The notes beneath the pieces were generated by a model. That model was given only the letters and a program-made list of their open reading frames with translations, made no database searches and was not told the DNA's origin. The translations under genes and the position numbers were made by a program. Positions 15,959 through 23,709 of a DNA stretch of 39,791 nt are shown here, piece after piece; position 1 is the first letter of the stretch, and each line of letters starts with the position of its first letter. The stretch comes from Zoogloeaceae bacterium (GTDB taxonomy: Bacteria; Pseudomonadota; Gammaproteobacteria; Burkholderiales; Rhodocyclaceae). The stretch covers positions 1 through 39,791 of the forward strand of contig JAITSU010000003.1 of NCBI GenBank assembly GCA_031287525.1. Direction: 5' to 3'.

Positions 15959-16023
15959 GGTAGGGCGCGTTCTCCGAACACGCCGTTTGTTGACTGCGGC
16001 GGTTTTGGAAAAACCGCCCTACC
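15959..16023. repeat. GGTAGGGCG-type hairpin repeat, family B copy 2
   Basis: Begins GGTAGGGCGCG, has the GTTTGTTGACTGCGGCGG core and ends AAACCGCCCTACC. Its ends are inverted copies of one another (GGTAGGGCG and CGCCCTACC). Confidence 0.8.
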
Positions 16024-16032
16024 TGCCTCCTC

Positions 16033-16104
16033 GTAGGGGCGGGTTTCAAACCCGCCCTGTGCTCCGACAATACCACTGCGGGCAGGTTTGAAACCTGCCC
16101 CTAC
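16033..16104. repeat. 72-bp palindromic repeat, family A copy 3
   Basis: Same element as copies 1 and 2, with a CTGTGCTCC variant in the central loop. Confidence 0.9.
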
Positions 16105-16265
16105 GAAATATCCCCTTACCCACGGTGGTCGCCCATAAGGGGAGCGCGTCAGCAAGACGGGCTTGCTATGACAAGAACATTCGCGCGATTGCCCTGACGG
16201 GGAAGGCGTTCCTGATTTGTTTTGAGCTTCCGGCGTGTTCGGAGCCATTTCCCCATTTTTTATAT

Positions 16266-16282
16266 TGCCCTTCTTTGGTGCG
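16266..16282 (+). promoter_or_regulatory. NtrC-like enhancer half pair, distal site
   Basis: TGCCCTTCTTTGGTGCG compares with the NtrC consensus TGCACCAAAATGGTGCA at 10 of 17 positions, with the right half TGGTGC exact. Its centre is about 152 bases upstream of the start site predicted from the sigma-54-like element. Confidence 0.5.
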
Positions 16283-16297
16283 AGCGGCATTTTCGGA

Positions 16298-16314
16298 TGC
16301 ACCAAATTTGTGAT
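16298..16314 (+). promoter_or_regulatory. NtrC-like enhancer site, proximal
   Basis: TGCACCAAATTTGTGAT matches the NtrC consensus at 13 of 17 positions, including the complete left half TGCACCAAA. Its centre is 32 bases from that of the distal site, three helical turns, the spacing known for the two NtrC sites of enterobacterial glnAp2. Confidence 0.55.
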
Positions 16315-16320
16315 AACCGA

Positions 16321-16360
16321 AACCCGCCGACCGATGCGGGACTTCGCTTTGAGGCGGGTT
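16321..16360. other. Inverted repeat between the NtrC-like sites and the promoter element
   Basis: AACCCGCC (16321-16328) and GGCGGGTT (16353-16360) are perfectly complementary, 24 bases apart. It could be a terminator remnant or a weak hairpin. No T-run follows. Confidence 0.4.
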
Positions 16361-16379
16361 ATGTGAAAAAACGCAGTCA

Positions 16380-16392
16380 AATCAATCGTTCA
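16380..16392 (+). promoter_or_regulatory. IHF-like binding site
   Basis: AATCAATCGTTCA fits the IHF consensus WATCAANNNNTTR with one mismatch. It lies between the NtrC-like sites and the sigma-54-like element, where IHF bends DNA in many sigma-54 promoters. Confidence 0.4.
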
Positions 16393-16398
16393 ACATGG

Positions 16399-16415
16399 TT
16401 GGCATGATTTCTGTT
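16399..16415 (+). promoter_or_regulatory. Sigma-54-like -24/-12 promoter element for the urea operon
   Basis: TTGGCATGATTTCTGTT aligns with YTGGCACGRNNNTTGCW with three mismatches. The -24 GG is intact; the -12 GC reads GT, which weakens it. Predicted transcription start is near 16426, about 60 bases before urtA. Confidence 0.45.
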
Positions 16416-16485
16416 AATTCATGTCGAGCATGTCGGCGTTATCGCCGCGTGTTCGCTCCTGTTAACCATCCACGTGAGGTACGTT

Positions 16486-17763
16486 ATGAAGCGTCGTTCA
16501 TTGATCAAATCCGCATTGTCGGCGGCAGCTTTGTCCATTATGTCATTGGCTTTTTCGCCGATACAGGCCGCAGAGGACACCATCAAGGTGGGCATTTTGC
16601 ATTCGCTTTCGGGTACGATGGCCATTTCGGAAACGGTACTGAAAGATGTGGCGTTGATGGCGATTGATGAAATCAACGCCAAAGGCGGCGTACTGGGGAA
16701 GAAGCTTGAGCCGGTGGTGGTCGACCCCGCTTCCAACTGGCCGCTGTTCGCGGAGAAATCCCGGCAGTTGATGACGCAGGACAAGGTGGCGGTGGTATTC
16801 GGGTGCTGGACTTCCGTTTCCAGAAAATCGGTATTGCCGGTGTTCGAGGAGCTAAACGGTCTGCTTTTCTACCCGGTGCAGTATGAAGGCGAGGAACTTT
16901 CCAAAAACGTGTTTTATACCGGCGCCGCGCCGAACCAGCAGGCAATTCCGGCGGTGGAATACCTGATCAGCAAGGAGGGCGGCGGCGCCAAACGCTTTGT
17001 GCTGCTGGGGACGGATTATGTTTATCCGCGCACCACCAACAAAATTTTGCGCGCCTTTTTGAAAAGCAAGGGCGTCGCGGAAGCGGATATTCTGGAAGAA
17101 TATACGCCCTTCGGTCATAGCGATTATCAGACCATTATTGCCCGCATCAAGAAGTTCGCTGCGGAAGGCAAAAAGACGGCGGTCATCTCCACCATCAATG
17201 GTGATTCCAATGTGCCTTTTTACAAGGAATTGGGAAATCAGGGTCTGAAAGCGACGGATGTGCCGGTGGTGGCGTTTTCGGTGGGTGAAGAAGAATTACG
17301 CGGCGTGGATACCAAGCCTTTGGTGGGGCATCTTGCCGCGTGGAATTACTTCATGAGCCTGAAAAATCCGACCAATGACGCCTTCAAGAAACAATGGGCG
17401 GCGTATGCCAAAGCCAAAAAATTGCCGGGCGCCGCCAAGCCTTTGACCAATGACCCGATGGAAGCGACTTACATCGGCATTCACCTCTGGGCGCAGGCGG
17501 TGGAAAAAGCCAAATCGACGGATACCGACAAGGTGATTGCCGCCGTTGCCGGACAAAGTTTTGCCGCGCCCGGCGGGTTCACGGTGCAGATGGACGCGAA
17601 AAACCATCATCTGCATAAACCCGTGTTTGTCGGCGAAATCCGCCCGGATGGTCAGTTCAACGTGGTCTGGAAAACATCTGGCCCCATCAAGGCGCAGCCC
17701 TGGAGTCCCTTCATCGCGGGCAATGACAAAAAGAAGGATGAGCCGGACGGCAAATCGAAATAA
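16486..17763 (+). CDS. urtA: Urea ABC transporter, periplasmic urea-binding protein UrtA
   Basis: UrtA captures urea in the periplasm and delivers it to the UrtBC channel. A twin-Arg-free signal peptide (KRRSLIKSALSAAAL to IQAAE) is followed by a type I periplasmic binding fold with DTIKVGILHSLSGTMAISE, FGCWTSVSRKSVLPVFEE, LLFYPVQYEGEE and NDPMEATYIGIHLWAQAVE, all characteristic of UrtA over amino-acid binding relatives. Length is 425 residues from ATG 16486, chosen because GAGG (16476-16479) is correctly placed; a GTG at 16474 overlaps that site. First gene of the urt-ure block, downstream of apparent NtrC/sigma-54 signals. Confidence 0.96.
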   Translation: MKRRSLIKSALSAAALSIMSLAFSPIQAAEDTIKVGILHSLSGTMAISETVLKDVALMAIDEINAKGGVLGKKLEPVVVDPASNWPLFAEKSRQLMTQDKVAVVFGCWTSVSRKSVLPVFEELNGLLFYPVQYEGEELSKNVFYTGAAPNQQAIPAVEYLISKEGGGAKRFVLLGTDYVYPRTTNKILRAFLKSKGVAEADILEEYTPFGHSDYQTIIARIKKFAAEGKKTAVISTINGDSNVPFYKELGNQGLKATDVPVVAFSVGEEELRGVDTKPLVGHLAAWNYFMSLKNPTNDAFKKQWAAYAKAKKLPGAAKPLTNDPMEATYIGIHLWAQAVEKAKSTDTDKVIAAVAGQSFAAPGGFTVQMDAKNHHLHKPVFVGEIRPDGQFNVVWKTSGPIKAQPWSPFIAGNDKKKDEPDGKSK

Positions 17764-17802
17764 TCGCGCGGCGATTGATTCATGTTCATGAGTGACGATT
17801 TT

Positions 17803-17905
17803 CCCTCTCCCCTTGTGGGAGAGGGGATGGTTCACCATGTTTTTGCGTAGTGTCGTACTGAACCGTCGCCCCCTCTCCCCAACCCTCTCCCACGAGGGGA
17901 GAGGG
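17803..17905. repeat. Paired CCCTCTCCC/GGGAGAGGG hairpins in the urtA-urtB gap
   Basis: Two perfect 9-bp hairpins, CCCTCTCCC-CTTGT-GGGAGAGGG (17803-17825) and CCCTCTCCC-ACGAG-GGGAGAGGG (17883-17905), with further complementary runs between them (GGTTCA at 17829 and TGAACC near 17859). They fill most of the 178-base gap and form a REP-like structure in the mRNA. No T-run follows, so read-through is expected. Confidence 0.85.
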
Positions 17906-17941
17906 AGATTAGGGAGCGCAGGGATACGTTCAGGGGGATTC

Positions 17942-19570
17942 ATGTTGCGGTTTTTTTCTTGGGGTTCGATACGTCCAGCGTTGCGTTTGACGCTGGTGCT
18001 CTCAGGGGTGTTGTTGGCGAGTTTCACCGCGCAGGCGAAGCCCGACGCCGGGCAGTTATCCGCGTTGGCTTCGGACGATAACGACCGAAAAATCGGGGCG
18101 CTCCAGCAAATCGCCGCGTCTGCGGAAAGCGACGCCTTGCCGATACTGGAAGCCCTGCAAAATGACGCGCTTTATACCGTCGACGCAAAGCGCGTGCTGA
18201 TACTTCACGAAAATGGCGAAGCGACCGATGCCCTGACGGGCGAAACGCTGGCGGCGCTGCCCGATACGGCGGAGGGGGTCATGATCAACAACCGTGTGCG
18301 GAACGCGCTCACGCTGACTCTGGCGGCGATTCGCCTCTCCTCCGATAACGCCGGAATGCGCCTTGCCGCCATCGAAACCCTGCGAAATACGCCTGAACCT
18401 GAACTGCTGCCGCTCCTTGAGCGCGCGCTTTTGAAGGAAACGGACGCCCGCGTCAAAAACCGCATTGAAATCACCCGCGCCATGATTCAGTTGCAAGGCG
18501 AGGATAAAACGGTGCGTCTGCGCGCGATCCGAATTCTGGGAGAGACCAGCGACCCTGCCAACAAGCAGTTGTTGGAAGCATTGCCGGTTTCCGACGCAAA
18601 ATCCTCTGCCGAGCTTCGCGCCGCCGCGCAACAGGCGATTCGGGACATCAATCTGCGGCTCGCGCGTGGCGAAATCATGGGCGAAGTTTTTTCAGGTCTC
18701 TCGCTGGGCAGCATTTTGCTGCTGGCGGCGTTGGGGCTGGCGGTGACCTATGGTCTGATGGGCGTCATCAATATGGCGCATGGCGAACTGATCATGATCG
18801 GCGCTTACGCCACCTATGTGACGCAAATGCTGGTGCGTCAATACGCGCCTGACTGGTTTGACTGGTATCCGCTCCTTGCCCTGCCCGCTTCTTTTTTAAC
18901 GGCGGCGCTGGTGGGCATTCTGCTGGAGCGGCTGGTGATTCGCCACCTCTACGGGCGTCCGCTGGAAACCTTGCTGGCGACCTGGGGCATCAGCCTGATG
19001 CTGATTCAGGCGGTACGCACGATTTTTGGCGCGCAAAATGTGGCGGTGGAAAATCCCGCCTGGCTCTCCGGTGGCATCGAAATTTATTCCAACCTGATTT
19101 TGCCCTACAACCGGATTGCCATCCTCGTTTTTGCGGCGTTTGTGCTCTTTGCGGTGGTACTCCTGCTCACCCGGAGCCGCATGGGGCTGTTTGTGCGCGC
19201 CGTCACGCAAAACCGCCCGATGGCGCGGTGCATGGGGGTTGCCACAGCGCGGGTCGACGCGCTCACCTTTGGTCTGGGCGCGGGCATTGCGGGGCTTGCG
19301 GGTTGCGCCCTTTCGCAAATCGGCAACGTCGGCCCGGAATTGGGGCAAGGTTATATCGTGGATTCGTTCATGGTGGTGGTGTTGGGCGGCGTGGGTCAGA
19401 TTGCGGGGACGGTGTATGCCGCGCTGGGGCTTGGCGTGCTCAGCAAGTTCATCGAAGGGTATGCGGGCGCGGTACTCGCCAAAATTGCCATTTTGCTGAT
19501 GATTATCGTCTTTATCCAGAAACGTCCCCAGGGCATTTTTGCCCTCAAAGGTCGTTTTGCGGATGCGTAA
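17942..19570 (+). CDS. urtB: Urea ABC transporter permease UrtB
   Basis: One of two membrane subunits of the urea importer. The 542-residue protein has a signal-like N-terminus, a roughly 200-residue helical extracytoplasmic extension rich in HEAT-like repeats (for example GMRLAAIETLRNTPEPELLP), then a LivH-type permease from about residue 245 (EVFSGLSLGSILLLAALGLA). Conserved LivH motifs include YGLMGVINMAHGELIMIGAY and GLGAGIAGLAGCALSQIGNV. Such long N-terminal extensions are usual for proteobacterial UrtB. The start is ATG 17942 with AGGGGG upstream; the frame runs further back through the REP-like hairpins, which I do not count as coding. Confidence 0.95.
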   Translation: MLRFFSWGSIRPALRLTLVLSGVLLASFTAQAKPDAGQLSALASDDNDRKIGALQQIAASAESDALPILEALQNDALYTVDAKRVLILHENGEATDALTGETLAALPDTAEGVMINNRVRNALTLTLAAIRLSSDNAGMRLAAIETLRNTPEPELLPLLERALLKETDARVKNRIEITRAMIQLQGEDKTVRLRAIRILGETSDPANKQLLEALPVSDAKSSAELRAAAQQAIRDINLRLARGEIMGEVFSGLSLGSILLLAALGLAVTYGLMGVINMAHGELIMIGAYATYVTQMLVRQYAPDWFDWYPLLALPASFLTAALVGILLERLVIRHLYGRPLETLLATWGISLMLIQAVRTIFGAQNVAVENPAWLSGGIEIYSNLILPYNRIAILVFAAFVLFAVVLLLTRSRMGLFVRAVTQNRPMARCMGVATARVDALTFGLGAGIAGLAGCALSQIGNVGPELGQGYIVDSFMVVVLGGVGQIAGTVYAALGLGVLSKFIEGYAGAVLAKIAILLMIIVFIQKRPQGIFALKGRFADA

Positions 19571-19586
19571 CAGGGAAAAACCCGTC

Positions 19587-20681
19587 ATGAACAAATCTTT
19601 GGTTTCCCGTTTGTCGGGTCAAAAAGGCTGGATGCTGTTATCCGGGTTTGCGCTCATCGCGCTGGTCATCGTGCCCATTTTTAATCTGTCCATTCCAGAA
19701 GGGCATCCGCTGCATCTTTCGACCTATTGGGTCAGTCTCTTCGGCAAAATCATGTGTTACGCCATTGTCGCGTTGGCGATGGATTTGGTGTGGGGCTATA
19801 CCGGCATTTTGAGCCTGGGGCATGGTGTGTTTTTCGCGCTGGGCGGTTACGCGATGGGAATGTATCTGATGCGCGCCATCGACCCTGACGGCTTGCCCGC
19901 GTTCATGGTGTTTCTGGATTGGCAAAGCCTGCCCTGGTTCTGGCAGGGGACGGAACATTTCCTCTATGCCCTGCTGTTGATTGTGCTGGCGCCGGGGCTG
20001 CTGGCGTTTGTGTTCGGATTTTTCGCGTTTCGTTCGCGCATCAAGGGCGTGTATTTTTCCATCATCACGCAGGCGATGACGCTTGCCGCCATGCTGCTCT
20101 TTTTTCGCAACGAAACCGGGTTTGGCGGCAATAACGGATTTACCGGCTTTACGTCCATCCTGGGGCATTCCATCACCGCGCCGGGGACGCGCGTCACGCT
20201 GTTTGCCCTGACCGCCCTCGCCCTGATCGGGGCTTTGCTGCTGGGGCGTTACATCGTCACATCCAAACTGGGACGGGTATTGATGGCCATCCGCGACGCC
20301 GAATCGCGGGTCATGTTCTCAGGCTATAATCCCCTGCCGTACAAACTTTTTATCTGGACGCTTTCGGCGGTGATTTGCGCCATCGCCGGCGCGCTGTTCG
20401 TGCCGCAAGTCGGCATCATCAATCCGGGCGAGATGTCACCCGCCAACTCCATCGAAATCGCCATCTGGGTCGCGGTCGGCGGTCGCGGAACGCTGGTAGG
20501 CCCGCTCATCGGCGCGGGCCTGATCAGCGGCGTCAAAAGCTGGTTTACCGTGAGTTTTCCTGAATACTGGCTGTATGTGCTGGGACTCATCTTTATTCTG
20601 GTCACGCTCTACCTGCCGCGTGGCGTGGTCGGGTTGGCGGAACATCTGCAAAAAAGAACCAAAACGGAGGCGAAGGCATGA
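19587..20681 (+). CDS. urtC: Urea ABC transporter permease UrtC
   Basis: Second permease subunit, LivM type, 364 residues with about ten membrane segments. Diagnostic stretches are DLVWGYTGILSLGHGVFFAL, FRSRIKGVYFSIITQAMTLA, FGGNNGFTGF and VGIINPGEMSPANSIEIAIW, the last being strongly conserved in UrtC. ATG 19587 lies 16 bases after the urtB stop. The gene's stop overlaps the urtD start by four bases (ATGA), so the two are translationally coupled. Confidence 0.95.
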   Translation: MNKSLVSRLSGQKGWMLLSGFALIALVIVPIFNLSIPEGHPLHLSTYWVSLFGKIMCYAIVALAMDLVWGYTGILSLGHGVFFALGGYAMGMYLMRAIDPDGLPAFMVFLDWQSLPWFWQGTEHFLYALLLIVLAPGLLAFVFGFFAFRSRIKGVYFSIITQAMTLAAMLLFFRNETGFGGNNGFTGFTSILGHSITAPGTRVTLFALTALALIGALLLGRYIVTSKLGRVLMAIRDAESRVMFSGYNPLPYKLFIWTLSAVICAIAGALFVPQVGIINPGEMSPANSIEIAIWVAVGGRGTLVGPLIGAGLISGVKSWFTVSFPEYWLYVLGLIFILVTLYLPRGVVGLAEHLQKRTKTEAKA

Positions 20682-21511
20682 GCGCGTCGGCATTATCCGC
20701 GCAAGTGGGGGGGATGGGGAGCGACCTGACGGGCATCGAGCGCGTGGTCACTCCGGGAAAACTCGACACCACGCACGGCCCCATTTTGTACCTTGAAGAC
20801 ATCACGGTCAGTTTCGATGGCTTCAAGGCGTTGAACGCGCTCACGCTCACCATCGACCAGGGCGAACTGCACTGCATCATCGGTCCCAACGGCGCGGGCA
20901 AAACCACCATGATGGACGTGATCACCGGCAAAACCCGCCCGGACTTCGGCACGGCGTTTTTCGGGCAAACCATTGATCTCACCAAACTCAACGAACCGCA
21001 AATCGCCCAGGCGGGCATTGGGCGCAAATTCCAGAAACCGACGGTTTTTGAAGAATTGACGGTGCATGAAAATCTGGGACTGGCGTTAAAAACCGACAAA
21101 AGCGTCTGGGCAAGCCTCCGTTTCAAAATGACGGGCGAGCAGCAACAGAAAATCGACGAAACGCTGGAACTCATCCGCCTGCAATCCGACGCGCATCGGC
21201 GGGCGGGCGCGCTCTCGCATGGTCAAAAGCAATGGCTGGAAATCGGCATGTTGCTGATGCAGGAACCCAAACTGCTGTTGCTGGACGAACCCGCCGCCGG
21301 CATGACCGACGAAGAAACCGCGCGGAGCGGCGAATTGTTTTTATCACTGGCGGGGCGTTATTCGCTCATCGTCGTGGAGCACGACATGGAATTTATCCGC
21401 CAGATTTCAAGCAAGGTCACGGTGCTGCACGAAGGCAGCGTATTGGCGGCAGGGACGCTCGATCAGGTGCAAGCCGATGATCGCGTCATTGAAGTGTATC
21501 TGGGACGCTAA
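20678..21511 (+). CDS. urtD: Urea ABC transporter ATPase UrtD
   Basis: LivG-type ATP-binding subunit, 277 residues. Walker A GPNGAGKTT, signature ALSHGQKQWLEIGMLLM (the LSHGQ form is typical of UrtD), Walker B LLLLDEPAAGMTDEE and switch His in VVEHDMEFIRQ are all present. An N-terminal extension of about 35 residues precedes the ABC domain, as in other UrtD proteins. It overlaps urtC by four bases and is followed by urtE after six. Confidence 0.96.
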   Translation: MSASALSAQVGGMGSDLTGIERVVTPGKLDTTHGPILYLEDITVSFDGFKALNALTLTIDQGELHCIIGPNGAGKTTMMDVITGKTRPDFGTAFFGQTIDLTKLNEPQIAQAGIGRKFQKPTVFEELTVHENLGLALKTDKSVWASLRFKMTGEQQQKIDETLELIRLQSDAHRRAGALSHGQKQWLEIGMLLMQEPKLLLLDEPAAGMTDEETARSGELFLSLAGRYSLIVVEHDMEFIRQISSKVTVLHEGSVLAAGTLDQVQADDRVIEVYLGR

Positions 21512-21517
21512 AACAAG

Positions 21518-22207
21518 ATGTTAACCATCGACAATCTTCACCAATACTACGGCGGCAGCCATACTCTGCGCGGCGTTTCCCTCGCGCTGAAACAGGGCGA
21601 AGTCACCTGCCTTCTGGGGCGCAATGGCGTGGGCAAAACCACTTTCCTCAAATGTTTGATGGGGCTGTTACCCGTTCGGGAGGGGCGCGTGACGCTGGCG
21701 GGTCAGGACATCACCCGACTTTCGCCCGAAAAACGCGCGGCGCGGGGCATGGCTTATGTGCCGCAGGGACGAGAAATTTTTCCGCGCCTGACGGTGGCGG
21801 AAAACATCCAGATGGGGCTTGCCAATGGCTTGGGGAAGGAGATTCCCGCCGCCATTTTCGAGATGTTTCCGGTCTTGAAAGACATGCAAAAACGTCGCGG
21901 CGGCGACCTCTCCGGCGGGCAGCAACAACAACTCGCCATCGCCCGCGCGCTGGCCATGCGCCCCAAGGTGTTGATTCTGGACGAACCCACCGAGGGCATC
22001 CAACCTTCCATCATCAAGGATATTGAACGCGCCATCCGCCAACTGGCGCAAAACGGCGACATGGCCATTTTGCTCGTGGAGCAATACTACGATTTCGCCG
22101 AATCGCTGGCGGACCGCTACGCGGTCATGGCGCGGGGCGAAATCATCAAGGCGGGGCAAGGCGATACCATGCAGGCCGAAAACGTGCGGGCGCTGGTCGC
22201 CATTTAA
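21518..22207 (+). CDS. urtE: Urea ABC transporter ATPase UrtE
   Basis: LivF-type ATPase, 229 residues. Walker A GRNGVGKTT, signature LSGGQQQQLAIARAL, Walker B VLILDEPTEGIQPSII and switch region LLVEQYYDFAESLADR. The VGKTT form and EGIQPSII are usual in UrtE. Its TAA stop overlaps the ureD start by one base, linking import and hydrolysis genes in one transcript. Confidence 0.96.
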   Translation: MLTIDNLHQYYGGSHTLRGVSLALKQGEVTCLLGRNGVGKTTFLKCLMGLLPVREGRVTLAGQDITRLSPEKRAARGMAYVPQGREIFPRLTVAENIQMGLANGLGKEIPAAIFEMFPVLKDMQKRRGGDLSGGQQQQLAIARALAMRPKVLILDEPTEGIQPSIIKDIERAIRQLAQNGDMAILLVEQYYDFAESLADRYAVMARGEIIKAGQGDTMQAENVRALVAI

Positions 22208-23052
22208 TGATGACATCGGCTTGGCAGGCGCGGCTGGAACTCGAATTCGCCCGAAGGGGCGCGCGCAGTCTGCTGACCCATCGGCGGCATTGCGGCCCCC
22301 TCGTCGTGCAAAAAACCCTGCACCCGGAAGGGGAGGAAATCTGTCATGCCATCATCGTGCATCCCCCCGGCGGCATTGCGGGCGGGGACAAACTGGAAAT
22401 GCAAATTGACGTGGGAAACGACGCGCGCGCGCTCCTGACCACCCCCGGCGCGACCAAATGGTATCGCAGCCAGGGGGCGCAAAGCGATCAGACGCTCAAG
22501 GCGCGGGTGGCGGAAAACGCCGTGCTGGAATGGTTGCCGCAAGAAAATATCATCTTTAACGCCGCCGAAGCGACCCTTGCGACCCAGATGCGCCTTGCGG
22601 CGGGCGCGCGCGTCATTGGCTGGGAAATCGTTTGTCTGGGACGCGCCGCCAGCGGCGAGCGATTTATCCAGGGGACGCTCATTCAACAGATGGATTTATT
22701 TCTGGATGACCGCCTGATCTGGCGCGAACACGGGCGGCTGAGCGGCGACAACCCCCTGCTGCAATCGCAGGCGGGATTGGGCGGGCAGGTTGTCTATGGC
22801 ACGATGTGGCTGGCGGGGGGGCAAGCGGAAGACGGGGCAGAACCCGCCAGACGGAATCTCCTCGACACGCTGCGCGGCATCGACTTCTGTGCTGGCGATT
22901 CCGCCGTGACCCCGCTTCCCCATGTTGTTATCATTCGCGCGCTCGCCCCTTCCAGCGAAACGCTGCGAGCGCATTTCATTCGCTTGTGGCAAGCCGCGCG
23001 GTTACAATTCCTGGGGCGTGAAGCCATGACGCCGCGCATCTGGACAACCTGA
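22207..23052 (+). CDS. ureD: Urease accessory protein UreD (UreH)
   Basis: UreD binds the urease apoprotein first and recruits UreF and UreG for nickel insertion. The 281-residue protein contains the family stretches [49 protein letters not shown] and [13 protein letters not shown] second in-frame ATG three bases on (22210) is possible. It comes before ureA as in many proteobacterial ure operons. Confidence 0.95.
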   Translation: MMTSAWQARLELEFARRGARSLLTHRRHCGPLVVQKTLHPEGEEICHAIIVHPPGGIAGGDKLEMQIDVGNDARALLTTPGATKWYRSQGAQSDQTLKARVAENAVLEWLPQENIIFNAAEATLATQMRLAAGARVIGWEIVCLGRAASGERFIQGTLIQQMDLFLDDRLIWREHGRLSGDNPLLQSQAGLGGQVVYGTMWLAGGQAEDGAEPARRNLLDTLRGIDFCAGDSAVTPLPHVVIIRALAPSSETLRAHFIRLWQAARLQFLGREAMTPRIWTT

Positions 23053-23062
23053 AGGAATTACG

Positions 23063-23365
23063 ATGGAACTCACTCCCCGCGAAAAAGACAAACTCCTGAT
23101 TTTTACTGCCGCGCTACTGGCGGAGCGGCGCAAGTCGCGCGGTCTCAAACTCAATTACCCGGAGGCCGTGGCATTGATTTCGGCCGCCATCATGGAAGGC
23201 GCGCGCGACGGAAAAAGCGTCGCGGATTTGATGAGTGACGGGGCAACCCTGCTCACCCGCGATGAAGTCATGGAAGGCGTGCCCGAAATGATTCCCGACA
23301 TTCAGGTTGAAGCCACTTTTCCCGACGGCACCAAGCTCGTGACCGTTCATCATCCCATTGTTTGA
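23063..23365 (+). CDS. ureA: Urease gamma subunit UreA
   Basis: The 100-residue structural subunit is the standard length and begins [20 protein letters not shown]; it also shows [20 protein letters not shown] and [20 protein letters not shown]. It packs with UreB and UreC in the (alpha beta gamma)3 enzyme. GGAATT lies shortly upstream of the ATG. Confidence 0.97.
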   Translation: MELTPREKDKLLIFTAALLAERRKSRGLKLNYPEAVALISAAIMEGARDGKSVADLMSDGATLLTRDEVMEGVPEMIPDIQVEATFPDGTKLVTVHHPIV

Positions 23366-23381
23366 AGCGAAGGAAATCATC

Positions 23382-23687
23382 ATGATTCCCGGCGAATTAC
23401 TCACGGAAGCAGGCGAAATTACGTTGAACGCCCATCGCTCGACCTTGACGCTTGCGGTCGAAAACACGGGCGACCGACCGATTCAGGTCGGCTCGCATTT
23501 TCATTTTGCCGAGACCAATCCGGCGTTACAGTTTGACCGGCAAGCCGCGCGCGGGATGCGGCTCAACATTGCCGCCGGAACGGCAGTGCGCTTTGAGCCA
23601 GGACAACAGCGTAGCGTGGAACTGGTCGATTACGCCGGGGATCGCCTCGTATACGGGTTTCAGGGTCAGGTTCAGGGCAGCCTGTGA
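23382..23687 (+). CDS. ureB: Urease beta subunit UreB
   Basis: A 101-residue structural subunit starting MIPGELL, with [18 protein letters not shown] and the C-terminal [19 protein letters not shown]. The ATG at 23382 is preceded by AAGGA and matches the family start; the frame extends upstream across the ureA stop but that part is not conserved. It is separate from UreA, unlike the fused UreAB of Helicobacter. Confidence 0.96.
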   Translation: MIPGELLTEAGEITLNAHRSTLTLAVENTGDRPIQVGSHFHFAETNPALQFDRQAARGMRLNIAAGTAVRFEPGQQRSVELVDYAGDRLVYGFQGQVQGSL

Positions 23688-23709
23688 ACCGCTTATCGGA
23701 AAGGAATGA

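Larger units (their letters stand above)
15789..16144. repeat. 200-bp-period tandem duplication of a composite repeat
   Basis: The segment 15789-15944 is repeated at 15989-16144, exactly 200 bases later, without gaps and with few substitutions. Each unit joins part of a family B element, the spacer CTGCCTCCTC and a complete family A palindrome. It is noncoding. Confidence 0.9.

Noticed and set aside
15789..16144. Possible CRISPR-like array
   Set aside because: Only two units with a 200-base period, repeats are palindromic composites, there are no short unique spacers and no cas genes.
16321..16360. Rho-independent terminator upstream of urtA
   Set aside because: The 8-bp arms are 24 bases apart and no T-run follows, so a functional intrinsic terminator is unlikely.
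17792..17941. A 50-codon N-terminal extension of UrtB from an upstream ATG
   Set aside because: The extension is a translation of the two REP-like hairpins (PLPLWERG, PLSPTLSHEGRG); a good ribosome site and signal-like start are at 17942.
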